DNA from: Stercoripulliclostridium_A sp045535235
Lineage (GTDB): Bacteria > Bacillota > Clostridia > Christensenellales > DTU072
Length of the DNA stretch: 30,470 nucleotides
Direction: 5' to 3'
Assembly (NCBI GenBank): GCA_045535235.1
Contig: JAZSLG010000129.1
Location: forward strand, 1 to 30,470
This document shows, in pieces, positions 7,187 through 14,538 of this stretch. The position numbers were made by a program, and so were the translations under genes. Below the pieces are notes generated by a model. That model was not told the origin of the DNA. It saw only the letters and a list, made by a program, of their open reading frames with translations, and made no database searches. Each line of letters opens with the position of its first letter. The first letter of the stretch is position 1.

Positions 7187-7708
7187 ATGAAAAAAGATTT
7201 AAGTGCATTTGAATTCAAAAAACTTTCTATTGAAAGCGTTCCGCTTCTACTAGAAGTGCAAGAAGAAGCTTTTAAATACGCCAAAGGCAACACCGATTTT
7301 CTAAGAAGAAATACCTATGAAACTTTAGCGGTGTGCTTTGAGGGTCAAAGTGAAGTGCTAGGAGCTTTTGACGGCGACACGTTAGTCGCTTTTGGTATCT
7401 TGTACGTTGCGGGCGAGGGCAAGGAAAACTTGGCTTACGACGTGGATGAAATAGTGGATATTAATACTTCGGCAAACGTGAAGCTTATTATAGTTAGACC
7501 TGATTATCGTGGTAATGGATTGCAAAGAGCGTTAGTTGCAAAATTGGAAAATACCGCCAAGAAGGCAGGCTTTGAGTGGCTTTGTGCAACCGTTGCACCT
7601 ACGAATAATTGGAGTTACGACAATTTTATTAAAAGTGGTTTCGCGCTATGTAAGATTTTGACTAAATATGGTGGATTAACTCGCGCGCTACTCGTTAAAA
7701 AAATTTAG
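7187..7708 (+). CDS. GNAT family N-acetyltransferase
   Basis: A 173-residue acetyltransferase of the GNAT fold. VRPDYRGNGLQRALV (103-117) is the acetyl-CoA pyrophosphate-binding motif A with its RxxGxG/A core (Arg108, Gly109, Gly111). The late NWSYDNFIKSGF (141-152) is the usual motif B region. The substrate is unknown. An ATG at 7181 sits directly on the GGAG (7177-7180), leaving no spacing, so ATG 7187 with six bases of spacing is preferred. It is the second gene of the TIR-methyltransferase operon and ends before the terminator at 7738. It could modify a protein, an antibiotic or a small signal made by the upstream gene; the sequence does not say. Confidence 0.85.
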   Translation: MKKDLSAFEFKKLSIESVPLLLEVQEEAFKYAKGNTDFLRRNTYETLAVCFEGQSEVLGAFDGDTLVAFGILYVAGEGKENLAYDVDEIVDINTSANVKLIIVRPDYRGNGLQRALVAKLENTAKKAGFEWLCATVAPTNNWSYDNFIKSGFALCKILTKYGGLTRALLVKKI

Positions 7709-7737
7709 TTTGGATTATTATAATAAATTTATTTTTC

Positions 7738-7766
7738 AAAAAGCAATTGTTCCAAATTGCTTTTTG
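7738..7766 (+). terminator. terminator or leader attenuator before the surface-protein gene
   Basis: An 11-bp stem (AAAAAGCAATT / AATTGCTTTTT) with a 6-base loop. The T-run of the right arm can serve as the U-tract. It ends the TIR-methyltransferase/GNAT operon. A TATAAT at 7719-7724 lies just upstream of it, and no other promoter is visible between 7766 and the ATG at 7787. The hairpin may therefore also sit in the leader of the surface-protein message. Confidence 0.75.
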
Positions 7767-7786
7767 TCATTAAAAGGGAATAGAAA

Positions 7787-10700
7787 ATGGTTAAAAGTAA
7801 AATCGTAAATAACCGTATTTTGATAGTTGTAGTGGCATGTATATTGGCCTTTGTGCTTGGCGTTTTTAATTTTGGAGTTAATGCAAAAGCAACGAGCGTC
7901 ACTACTCCTGAATCTTTGAATACAATGCTTACCAACTTGAAAAATAACAAAGTTGCTAGGGAAACCGTTATTACTATAGATGGGGCGGAAGATATAGATT
8001 TTATAGACTATCCTTACGTTCCGTTTAGTTTAACTAATACAAATTATGATGGAAAAGATTTATCAATCGTTTTTAACGTGGGCGTAAAGAACGTTATACA
8101 CAAGACTACGGAAGCTAATCTTTCCACGAATGAGCATTACGGTTTGTTTATTAACGCATTAAGCGGATATATCCCAATTTCCTATAAGGTTAATTTTGAG
8201 GTGGGTGACGGTACGATAGAAGGAGCTTTCACACACTATCTATATGGTGGTAAAGCAAAGGCTTTGCCCAACGTTATAGCTCCCGAAGGAAGTACCTTTG
8301 TAAAATGGATATTAAAGGGAGATGTAACCGAGAGTGCCGTAACTTCCATTTTACCAAGCGACTGGGGAGTAAAAAGTTACGTAGCCGTATATGAAAATGA
8401 AACCCAGGAGCCCGAACCCGACCCCGAACCAGATCCCGAACCGGAACCCGAGCCGAAAACTTATCAAATAGTTTATACTGATACTTATCTTAACGTGGGA
8501 GTAGATGGCTTGGAAAACGCATATACCGAGGGTATGAGTTTGTCACTTGGTTTGCTCGAAAGAGAAGGCTTTGTGTTTAATGGTTGGTCTGTTGGAGATG
8601 GCTCGGATATAGTTGATGAATTGCCTGCAGAACTTCCTTCTTCCTATATTAGTGCGGACGATAAAATATATTTGAATGCAGTATGGGAGCTTGAAAATCC
8701 AAGTATAGTTTCCTTTAACGGCATTAGTAAAAGATACGATGGTAATAGTAATATACTTGGCGTTAGCATAGCACATTCGATTTTGAATGAGCTTTCGGTT
8801 TCTTATTCTTGGGAAAGCGCGGAAAGTGAACAAGATAAAACCAATCCCGTTTCATGCGGAAGTTCTTCCACTCTTTCTTTCCTTACGCCTATAAGCAAAT
8901 TCTACCGTGTGGGCGTAAAAGTTAGTCATTTGGATAGTGGGCTTGAAAGCGAAAGCCTATTTAGTGATTGGGTAAAAGTTGAAATAACTAAAGCAAATAT
9001 AACCGTATCATTAATAGAGAATGTGCTAGTAACCAAGATTTACGATGGTAACGCATCTGCAGATGGATTGATTAACAAAGGCGTTCATTACAACGTCTTG
9101 GGCGTTATCGATGGTGACGAAGTAGACGTTAATCTTTCAAGTGCAGAGTTCGATTCAAAGCACGCGGGGATGCGTAGCGTAAAAGTAACGTTCTCTTCTC
9201 TATCATTTAATAGTGCAGTTGAAGAACTTTACGATTTCTCTCCAGTTAGTTTGACTTTGGGTGGTGAGATAACTGCAAAAGAAATTTATTTTAATAAGTT
9301 GCGTTCCCCTGATATTTCTAAAGATTACGATGGCACAAATGCGTGTGAGTATCAATTTGCGGAAGGTGTAGATTATGCAATTAATGGGCTAGTTGATGAC
9401 CTAAGTTATCTAGTTAGCGCTAGTTATGATAATAAGAACGCAGGAGATAGGAGCGTTGAGCTTATTTTAACCTTCCAAAGCGACGATTATTATATGGTTG
9501 AAAACCAAATAACCTATACTGCAAAAATAAATCGTAAAAACGTTATTCCCGTAAAATTGGAAGAAGAACTTACGATAATCAAACCATACGATGGCAATAG
9601 GACCGTTTCCTACGTTTTCAATTACGGTACGGAGTATGGTTTGGACGGAATAGTAGAAAATGAGATTGAAGGCGTCGAGGTTTTTGCCTCTTACGATAAA
9701 AACGGCGTTGATGCCACGGCAGTTACTGTGGTGTTTGGGGAATTAATATTTAACACCGGAGTTATAAAGGAAAACTATTCTTATCAAAGCAACGCTTACG
9801 AAATCTATTTTGATGCCTCTATTACTCCACTAAAAATTAGCGCTAGCCCAAGCGAACACGTCAAAGTATATGGAGAAGAGGAGGATTTGAAGGAAACCAT
9901 AATTACCGGAATAAACGATGAAACTATTCTTGTAAGATATTTGCGCGAAAGCGGAGAAATAGTAGGAGAATATTCTTTTGTAGGCGTGGAAATGCTTTCC
10001 GATAATTCCAATTATATTATAGAATACGTTGCAAATGCCCATAAATTTATTATTACTCCAAGGGTACCTGACTTGATTTTCCCAAGTTTTGAAAGCGTTT
10101 CATATAATCCAATTCGCACTCTTAACGATATGCAACTTGCCGTAGAAGGGTATGATTTTGTTGATGGCAAATATCTTCATTCTCTTGGTGAGTTTTATTG
10201 GTTGAATAGTGAGTATGTTCCCAGCGTAGATAATAGCGGATATATTATGGTGTTCGTACCTAACGATAAGCATAATTACGACTATACTTCATTAGAGGGA
10301 TACACTCAAAACGGAGAAATTGTAATTAGAAACTTACCACTCACCGTTACGCCTATTGACCCCGTACCTACGGAAATTGCAGAGGAGTTTACGCTTGCGG
10401 TCGGTATGCTATGGGAAAACGTAACTTTACCTAATGGATGGAGCTTGGTTGCTAGCGAAGAATTAGATCCCGGTTCGGTAATAATAGGAGATATCGATAA
10501 TACTTATACTTATGCTAATGCGTTAAGATATACGCACGATGAAAGTAAAAATTATAATACGATTTATAAGGATTTGGTCGTTAATTATACAAGCTCCTCT
10601 ATAATTTATACTTATAATGGAGAAAATATAAGTTCAGTCAACCTAGCGACGGTAAATAGGGGACTAAACGAAGAGATTATCGTCAGTTTCGTGTTGGAAA

Positions 10701-12097
10701 ATCCTTTTGAAGAAGTCGGGTATAAGACGATTAAATGGAGTTTCGGTGGGATTGATTTAATCCCCGAAGAGAACGATGATATCTATCTTGGCGCAACCTA
10801 TATTATTGAGGATGCAAACGTAATAAAGAATGAAATTGTTGTGGAAGTAGCTATTGCTCCACGCGATGATATTAAAATAACCTACCTGCACTTTTACGAA
10901 AATTCTGAAGGTGCGTTCAACCTGGAAAGTGATGAGGAAATCGTACTATACGATGGCGTGGCGGACGCTTTGCGCTCAGTCAATGAAAGTGACGTTATTA
11001 ATAAAGTAGGCTTTAATTACGTTGGTGCAAAGTTTGTTGGTGGAGAAGAGTACGTAAGCGAGTTTACGGTATTGGCAGATGGGTCTAGCGTGGTTAACAT
11101 GTACTACTCACGCAAAAACGTTAACGTCGCCTACGTTGATGATAGATACACAGGGAACGAGGGCGAAGGTACTTTGCCGGAAGGAAAAACCGTAAAATAC
11201 GGAGTACCGTTCTTGTTGGATGCACCTATAAATTATATTGTTTACGGTTATAGTTTTATAGGATATACCGATGGGATTACTTTCGAGGGTGAAAGTCTAA
11301 AAATATTTAATGATTCTTACGTGGTTGAGCAAGACGTAGCAAGCGTAAAATTCAGTCTATGCTTAAAGGCGAATGATAACGTTGGATATTTAGTTAAGAA
11401 ATATTTTGACAACGAATTGCACTCGGAGATGAGATTTGGAAGCACCGGAGAATTAGTAGATATAACTAATGAAACCTATTCCGGTTATGAAAGAGTGGCA
11501 AACGTTAACGAGGTGCTATCGGGCGTAATTAGCGGTTATATAAAAGATGAAAACGATATAATAACCGGTGGAACTATGTTGGAGTTGGTAATTTATTATG
11601 CTACCAAACGTTATCAATTTGATTTTGACGATAGCTTAGGCTTGGAGGATTTTGAAGCTAAGGAAGGAGAAACCATTGTTTTGCCTCCGGTTCCGAGCGT
11701 CATTCCAGAAGGAAAAACATTCGTTGGTTGGGAAATAGACGGTGTGCTTTACATGGCGGGTGATAATTTTGTTATGCCGGCAGGAAGTGTTAACCTTGTT
11801 CCTAAATGGATGGCAATAGAGGAAACTCCCAACCCGGATGATAATCCCGTACCGGACTTACCAAGCAATGACGACGAGGTTGAAAACGGCGATAATTCAT
11901 CTAACGATGGTGAAGAAAATAATGATGAAAAATTGGAAGAAGACGGTATTGGAGTCGGTGCTACAATAGGAATAGTTCTTGGGGCACTTGCTGGAGTAGC
12001 TGTTGTTTTGGGAATAAGTATTACCATAGGAAAGAAGAATAAAGACCGTGAAATGATTATTGGAAGAATGGAAGCGAAAAGACGGTCTAAGAAGTAA
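7787..12097 (+). CDS. large cell-surface protein with YDG, MBG and InlB-type repeats
   Basis: A 1436-residue exported protein. It has an N-terminal signal/anchor segment (about 11-30) and two InlB/Listeria-Bacteroides-type beta repeats (about 133-203 and 226-302). Between them is a Pro-Glu-Asp linker (208-223). Four YDG-type units follow, marked by YDG at about 317, 419, 514 and 601. An MBG-like unit with VKVYGEEED comes next (about 684-757), then further beta repeats. A final InlB repeat ends with MPAGSVNLVPKW (1275-1341). After an acidic Asn/Asp/Glu linker (1342-1388) comes one membrane helix (about 1389-1415) and a basic tail. There is no LPXTG motif, so it is probably held by the C-terminal helix rather than a sortase. 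Such proteins usually serve adhesion or sugar binding; the ligand is unknown. AAAGGGA at about 7773 and ATG 7787 set the start. Confidence 0.88.
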   Translation: MVKSKIVNNRILIVVVACILAFVLGVFNFGVNAKATSVTTPESLNTMLTNLKNNKVARETVITIDGAEDIDFIDYPYVPFSLTNTNYDGKDLSIVFNVGVKNVIHKTTEANLSTNEHYGLFINALSGYIPISYKVNFEVGDGTIEGAFTHYLYGGKAKALPNVIAPEGSTFVKWILKGDVTESAVTSILPSDWGVKSYVAVYENETQEPEPDPEPDPEPEPEPKTYQIVYTDTYLNVGVDGLENAYTEGMSLSLGLLEREGFVFNGWSVGDGSDIVDELPAELPSSYISADDKIYLNAVWELENPSIVSFNGISKRYDGNSNILGVSIAHSILNELSVSYSWESAESEQDKTNPVSCGSSSTLSFLTPISKFYRVGVKVSHLDSGLESESLFSDWVKVEITKANITVSLIENVLVTKIYDGNASADGLINKGVHYNVLGVIDGDEVDVNLSSAEFDSKHAGMRSVKVTFSSLSFNSAVEELYDFSPVSLTLGGEITAKEIYFNKLRSPDISKDYDGTNACEYQFAEGVDYAINGLVDDLSYLVSASYDNKNAGDRSVELILTFQSDDYYMVENQITYTAKINRKNVIPVKLEEELTIIKPYDGNRTVSYVFNYGTEYGLDGIVENEIEGVEVFASYDKNGVDATAVTVVFGELIFNTGVIKENYSYQSNAYEIYFDASITPLKISASPSEHVKVYGEEEDLKETIITGINDETILVRYLRESGEIVGEYSFVGVEMLSDNSNYIIEYVANAHKFIITPRVPDLIFPSFESVSYNPIRTLNDMQLAVEGYDFVDGKYLHSLGEFYWLNSEYVPSVDNSGYIMVFVPNDKHNYDYTSLEGYTQNGEIVIRNLPLTVTPIDPVPTEIAEEFTLAVGMLWENVTLPNGWSLVASEELDPGSVIIGDIDNTYTYANALRYTHDESKNYNTIYKDLVVNYTSSSIIYTYNGENISSVNLATVNRGLNEEIIVSFVLENPFEEVGYKTIKWSFGGIDLIPEENDDIYLGATYIIEDANVIKNEIVVEVAIAPRDDIKITYLHFYENSEGAFNLESDEEIVLYDGVADALRSVNESDVINKVGFNYVGAKFVGGEEYVSEFTVLADGSSVVNMYYSRKNVNVAYVDDRYTGNEGEGTLPEGKTVKYGVPFLLDAPINYIVYGYSFIGYTDGITFEGESLKIFNDSYVVEQDVASVKFSLCLKANDNVGYLVKKYFDNELHSEMRFGSTGELVDITNETYSGYERVANVNEVLSGVISGYIKDENDIITGGTMLELVIYYATKRYQFDFDDSLGLEDFEAKEGETIVLPPVPSVIPEGKTFVGWEIDGVLYMAGDNFVMPAGSVNLVPKWMAIEETPNPDDNPVPDLPSNDDEVENGDNSSNDGEENNDEKLEEDGIGVGATIGIVLGALAGVAVVLGISITIGKKNKDREMIIGRMEAKRRSKK

Positions 12098-12106
12098 AAT
12101 TGGTGT

Positions 12107-12140
12107 TTAGGTGTCCCTAACACTATTTACGGACACCTAA
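12107..12140. terminator. hairpin between convergent genes
   Basis: A perfect 10-bp inverted repeat TTAGGTGTCC/GGACACCTAA with a 14-base loop. It lies between the surface-protein stop and the end of the convergent amidase gene, whose last codons form the right arm. No clear T-run follows on either strand. A shared bidirectional terminator or an mRNA 3'-end stabiliser is likely. Confidence 0.45.
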
Positions 12141-12626
12141 TATATGTAAACCCTTTGCGTATTGGTAATCGTAATCGGTTATAGGCTTATTCAAAACGTC
12201 GTAGGAATGACTGGCGACGAGGGGTGTTTTTCCTTTGTAGCCTACGATTATAACTGCGTGATAAAATAGATTTGGGCTAGTACCCAATAATATGAAATCC
12301 CCAATATCCAATTCGGCTGGATTTCTTACTTCGGCGAAAGGTCCATACCCTTCGCCAATTTTATTTATTACGATATTTTCGGTAAGGAATTTATAAAATT
12401 GATTTACGCCACTCCATGCTGGAGCACGGTCGTTTGAAGACTTATAATACCAACCTAAATCTAACGTATAGTTCATCTGCTTGCTACCGGCATAAAGGCA
12501 TTGTGAGCAGAAATTAGTACAATCCCCACCTAATTTGGAAAAATCAAAATAAGCATCGTTGCGTTTTAATGCGTATTTTTGAGCGTACTTTACTGCTTGC
12601 ATTCGGTTATAACTTTCAATTTTCAT
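12123..12626 (-). CDS. Amidase_6 domain protein (NlpC/P60-like fold)
   Basis: A 167-residue protein matching the putative amidase domain found in many Gram-positive exported proteins. The family opening is YNRMQAVKYAQKYA (6-19). It is followed by GGDCTNFCSQCLYAG (33-47), with Cys36 as probable nucleophile, then GWYY (58-61) and WSG (71-73). The C-terminal histidines are FYHAV (His123) and SHSYD (His140). It is close to the bare domain, with no signal peptide or wall-binding region. It is therefore either cytoplasmic or exported in another way. ATG 12626 is chosen because the family begins there. Upstream Met codons (12695) would add a non-conserved stretch overlapping the divergent nitroreductase gene. 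No Shine-Dalgarno sequence is visible at 12626. Confidence 0.8.
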   Translation of the reverse strand: MKIESYNRMQAVKYAQKYALKRNDAYFDFSKLGGDCTNFCSQCLYAGSKQMNYTLDLGWYYKSSNDRAPAWSGVNQFYKFLTENIVINKIGEGYGPFAEVRNPAELDIGDFILLGTSPNLFYHAVIIVGYKGKTPLVASHSYDVLNKPITDYDYQYAKGLHILGVRK

Positions 12627-12647
12627 ATTACAATATATTCTAATTTT

Positions 12648-12662
12648 TATCACGGTGTGATA
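12648..12662. promoter_or_regulatory. palindromic operator candidate in divergent promoter region
   Basis: A 15-base palindrome TATCAC-GGT-GTGATA. It lies between the divergent amidase (start 12626) and nitroreductase (start 12694) genes and touches the TATAAT at 12661-12666. The position suits a repressor controlling one or both genes. No regulator gene is next to it, so the protein that binds is unknown. Confidence 0.45.
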
Positions 12663-12666
12663 TAAT
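12661..12666 (+). promoter_or_regulatory. -10 box of the nitroreductase gene
   Basis: A perfect TATAAT that places the transcription start near 12673 and gives a leader of about 21 bases containing the GGGAG ribosome binding site. No strong -35 hexamer is seen. Confidence 0.5.
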
Positions 12667-12693
12667 ATGAATACCTTATATTGGGAGATAAAC

Positions 12694-13227
12694 ATGGATA
12701 CTTTACAAGCATTATACAGTAGAAAATCAATTCGTGCGTTTAACGGCGAAGGTTTAACGGAAAGTGAACTATCGGAAATTTTAAAATCTGCTTATGCTTC
12801 TCCAATAGGCTTAAAAAGATACGATAGATTAAGTTTGGTTGTAATAACGAACGAAGAACTTATTTTAAGATGGGAAGAGGAAACTGCACGAATCATGGAT
12901 AGAGAGGGGTATAAAGCATTTTACGGAGCTCCTGTAGTCGTTTTGGTTTGCTCGGAAGTGGATGAAGAGCCTTATTCCAACGTCAATTATTCTAACGCCG
13001 CCATAGTCGTACATAATATGGCTATTTGCGCAACCGCACTAAATCTTGGTGCTTGTCATATATGGAGCGCCCCCAGGGCTTTACGAAATCTGCCCAGCCT
13101 TCAAAAGGAAATGAATATTAAGGAAAACATGGCTCCTTGCTGTGCTATTGCGCTTGGAAGATGTGACGAAAAATACGAACTACGCGAAATAGAAAAGGAA
13201 AAGATAGCGACTACTTTTATAAAATAG
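12694..13227 (+). CDS. nitroreductase family flavoprotein
   Basis: A 177-residue FMN-dependent nitroreductase-type oxidoreductase. SRKSIRAF (9-16) is the N-terminal FMN-phosphate-binding element. The YASPIGLK stretch (33-40) and ATALNLGACHIW (about 113-124) occupy the usual positions of FMN and dimer contacts. The protein is shorter than classical NfsB-type enzymes (about 215), but short clostridial members are common. Electrons normally come from NAD(P)H, and the natural substrate is usually unknown. Start ATG 12694 follows GGGAG at 12683-12687. An in-frame ATG at 12667 lies upstream of this site and inside the promoter region, so it is not used here. The EamA transporter follows after 27 bases, probably in one operon. 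Confidence 0.88.
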   Translation: MDTLQALYSRKSIRAFNGEGLTESELSEILKSAYASPIGLKRYDRLSLVVITNEELILRWEEETARIMDREGYKAFYGAPVVVLVCSEVDEEPYSNVNYSNAAIVVHNMAICATALNLGACHIWSAPRALRNLPSLQKEMNIKENMAPCCAIALGRCDEKYELREIEKEKIATTFIK

Positions 13228-13254
13228 TAACATATTTCGCTAAAACGGTATTTG

Positions 13255-14172
13255 ATGCTGAACGAAAGAAAAAAATCCATTATAGCCAAGTTACTACTTT
13301 TATTTACTACCATAATTTGGGGTAGTAGTTTCGTCGTGCTTAAAGACACTCTTAACGCTCTTCCAATGAATTTTATTTTAACGATAAGATTTTTGCTTGG
13401 AGGGGTATTGGTGGGAGTAGCATTTCCCAAGCGGTGGAAAAAATTTAGCTGGGACGTTGTATGGCGTGGAGGAATTACGGGCGTTTTCTTAAGTGGTGCC
13501 TACGTTACTCAAACTATTGGACTTGCTCATACTACCCCGGGAACGAATGCTTTCTTAACAGCAACTTACGCGGTAATGGTTCCTTTTATGATGTGGGGGA
13601 TAACGAAAAAAGCACCAACGATTTTTAACGTAATTGCAGCCTTGCTTGGATTCGTTGGGATTGGATTGGTTTCTTTTGATGGCGGACTAAAGGGATTTGA
13701 TTTTATGGGCGAAGGGATGACGATAATTTGCGGAATCTTCTTTGCTCTCCAAATTGTATTTATCGCCATTTTAGGGAAGGGTAAAGATAGTATACTTTTT
13801 ACCGTGTTTGAATTGTTGGGGTGTGGGATTTGTACTTTAATCTTGTATCTAACGACGGAGTTAGACCAAAAGATAGTATTGGAGTTTGATTCAGCTTGGC
13901 GCCTTGCTTATTTGACGATAATGGGAACCGCCTTTGCTCTTCTTGCCATGACTTGGGGAATGGAACATACCGATACTTGTAGTGCGTCGTTGATTATGAG
14001 TTTGGAGGCAGTGTTTGGTGTAATTTTTTCCATCCTTTTATACAATGAAAAAGTTACTCTTCAAGTGGGTGTTGGCTTTGCAATAATTTTTATAGCACTT
14101 GTAATAAGTGAGTACGTAAATGGTAAATATCAACAGAAAAAATTTGCAAAAAAGCCAGATGGCGAGGTCTGA
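13255..14172 (+). CDS. EamA/DMT family transporter
   Basis: A 305-residue, ten-helix membrane protein of the drug/metabolite transporter superfamily. It has two EamA repeats, roughly 8-145 and 155-290. The first shows the family opening: LLLFTTIIWGSSFVVLKDTL, then P and a RFLLGG helix. The second ends with FSILLYNEKVTLQVGVGFAIIF, the typical last two helices. Members export or import small metabolites such as amino acids or nucleosides; the substrate cannot be read from sequence. The start is uncertain: TTG 13252 and ATG 13255 are adjacent and neither has a good ribosome binding site, so ATG is taken. The operon ends at the terminator at 14245. Confidence 0.9.
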   Translation: MLNERKKSIIAKLLLLFTTIIWGSSFVVLKDTLNALPMNFILTIRFLLGGVLVGVAFPKRWKKFSWDVVWRGGITGVFLSGAYVTQTIGLAHTTPGTNAFLTATYAVMVPFMMWGITKKAPTIFNVIAALLGFVGIGLVSFDGGLKGFDFMGEGMTIICGIFFALQIVFIAILGKGKDSILFTVFELLGCGICTLILYLTTELDQKIVLEFDSAWRLAYLTIMGTAFALLAMTWGMEHTDTCSASLIMSLEAVFGVIFSILLYNEKVTLQVGVGFAIIFIALVISEYVNGKYQQKKFAKKPDGEV

Positions 14173-14244
14173 AAAAATGTAAATTTTCGTATCCCAAGCT
14201 ACTAATAACGCAACAAAATATAAACAAAAGGATTTTTTGAATAG

Positions 14245-14269
14245 GAGGAGTGAGAAGGCTCCTCTTATT
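14245..14269 (+). terminator. terminator after the EamA transporter
   Basis: A 6-bp stem GAGGAG/CTCCTC with an 8-base loop followed by a T-rich tract, 72 bases after the transporter stop. It closes the nitroreductase-transporter unit. Confidence 0.75.
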
Positions 14270-14288
14270 TTTAGAGCGATAAAATGTT

Positions 14289-14307
14289 AAAAAGGCATCG
14301 CCTTTTT
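14289..14307. terminator. second A/T-flanked hairpin in the argG upstream gap
   Basis: Inverted repeat AAAAAGGC/GCCTTTTT around three bases, followed by ATTATATT. It could be a back-up terminator for the transporter operon. The rest of the 366-base gap (14173-14538) is AT-rich; apart from the first terminator and the argG promoter nothing else is seen in it. No T-box or other riboswitch was recognised. Confidence 0.5.
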
Positions 14308-14469
14308 ATTATATTGAATGATAAATTTTTAACATTGAATTTTTTTATCATTTTATGCAAACTTTCTTCGCGCACTCCGAGTCGCAATTTTAATAAAATT
14401 TTGCGCGTAATATATACAAAAAATTCGCATAAAAATTTTTATTTTATTCATTTTTTGCCGTATTTTCGC

Positions 14470-14498
14470 TTGATTTATACATTCTAAAGGGCTATAAT
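14470..14498 (+). promoter_or_regulatory. promoter of the arginine operon
   Basis: TTGATT (14470-14475), 17 bases, TATAAT (14493-14498), placing the start of transcription near 14505. ARG-box-like AT-rich words are seen at 14426-14439 and at 14503-14520 (CATAAT...ATTCA). The second overlaps the predicted start of transcription, where an ArgR/AhrC repressor would act. Both are imperfect matches to the TGAAT...ATTCA consensus, so ArgR control is an inference. Confidence 0.7.
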
Positions 14499-14538
14499 CG
14501 TTGCATAATAAAAAAATTCACTCGAAGGAGACTTAAAT

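Noticed and set aside
8405..8455. Pro-Glu-Asp repeat in the surface protein considered as a DNA-level repeat of interest
   Set aside because: It is an ordinary low-complexity linker between two InlB-type repeats.
12000..12097. Sortase (LPXTG) signal at the end of the surface protein
   Set aside because: No LPXTG or variant precedes the membrane helix. The acidic linker runs straight into GIGVGATIG.
14284..14487. 67-codon frame in the gap before argG
   Set aside because: AT-rich, Phe/Leu/Lys-laden composition with no ribosome binding site. It spans a hairpin and the argG promoter.
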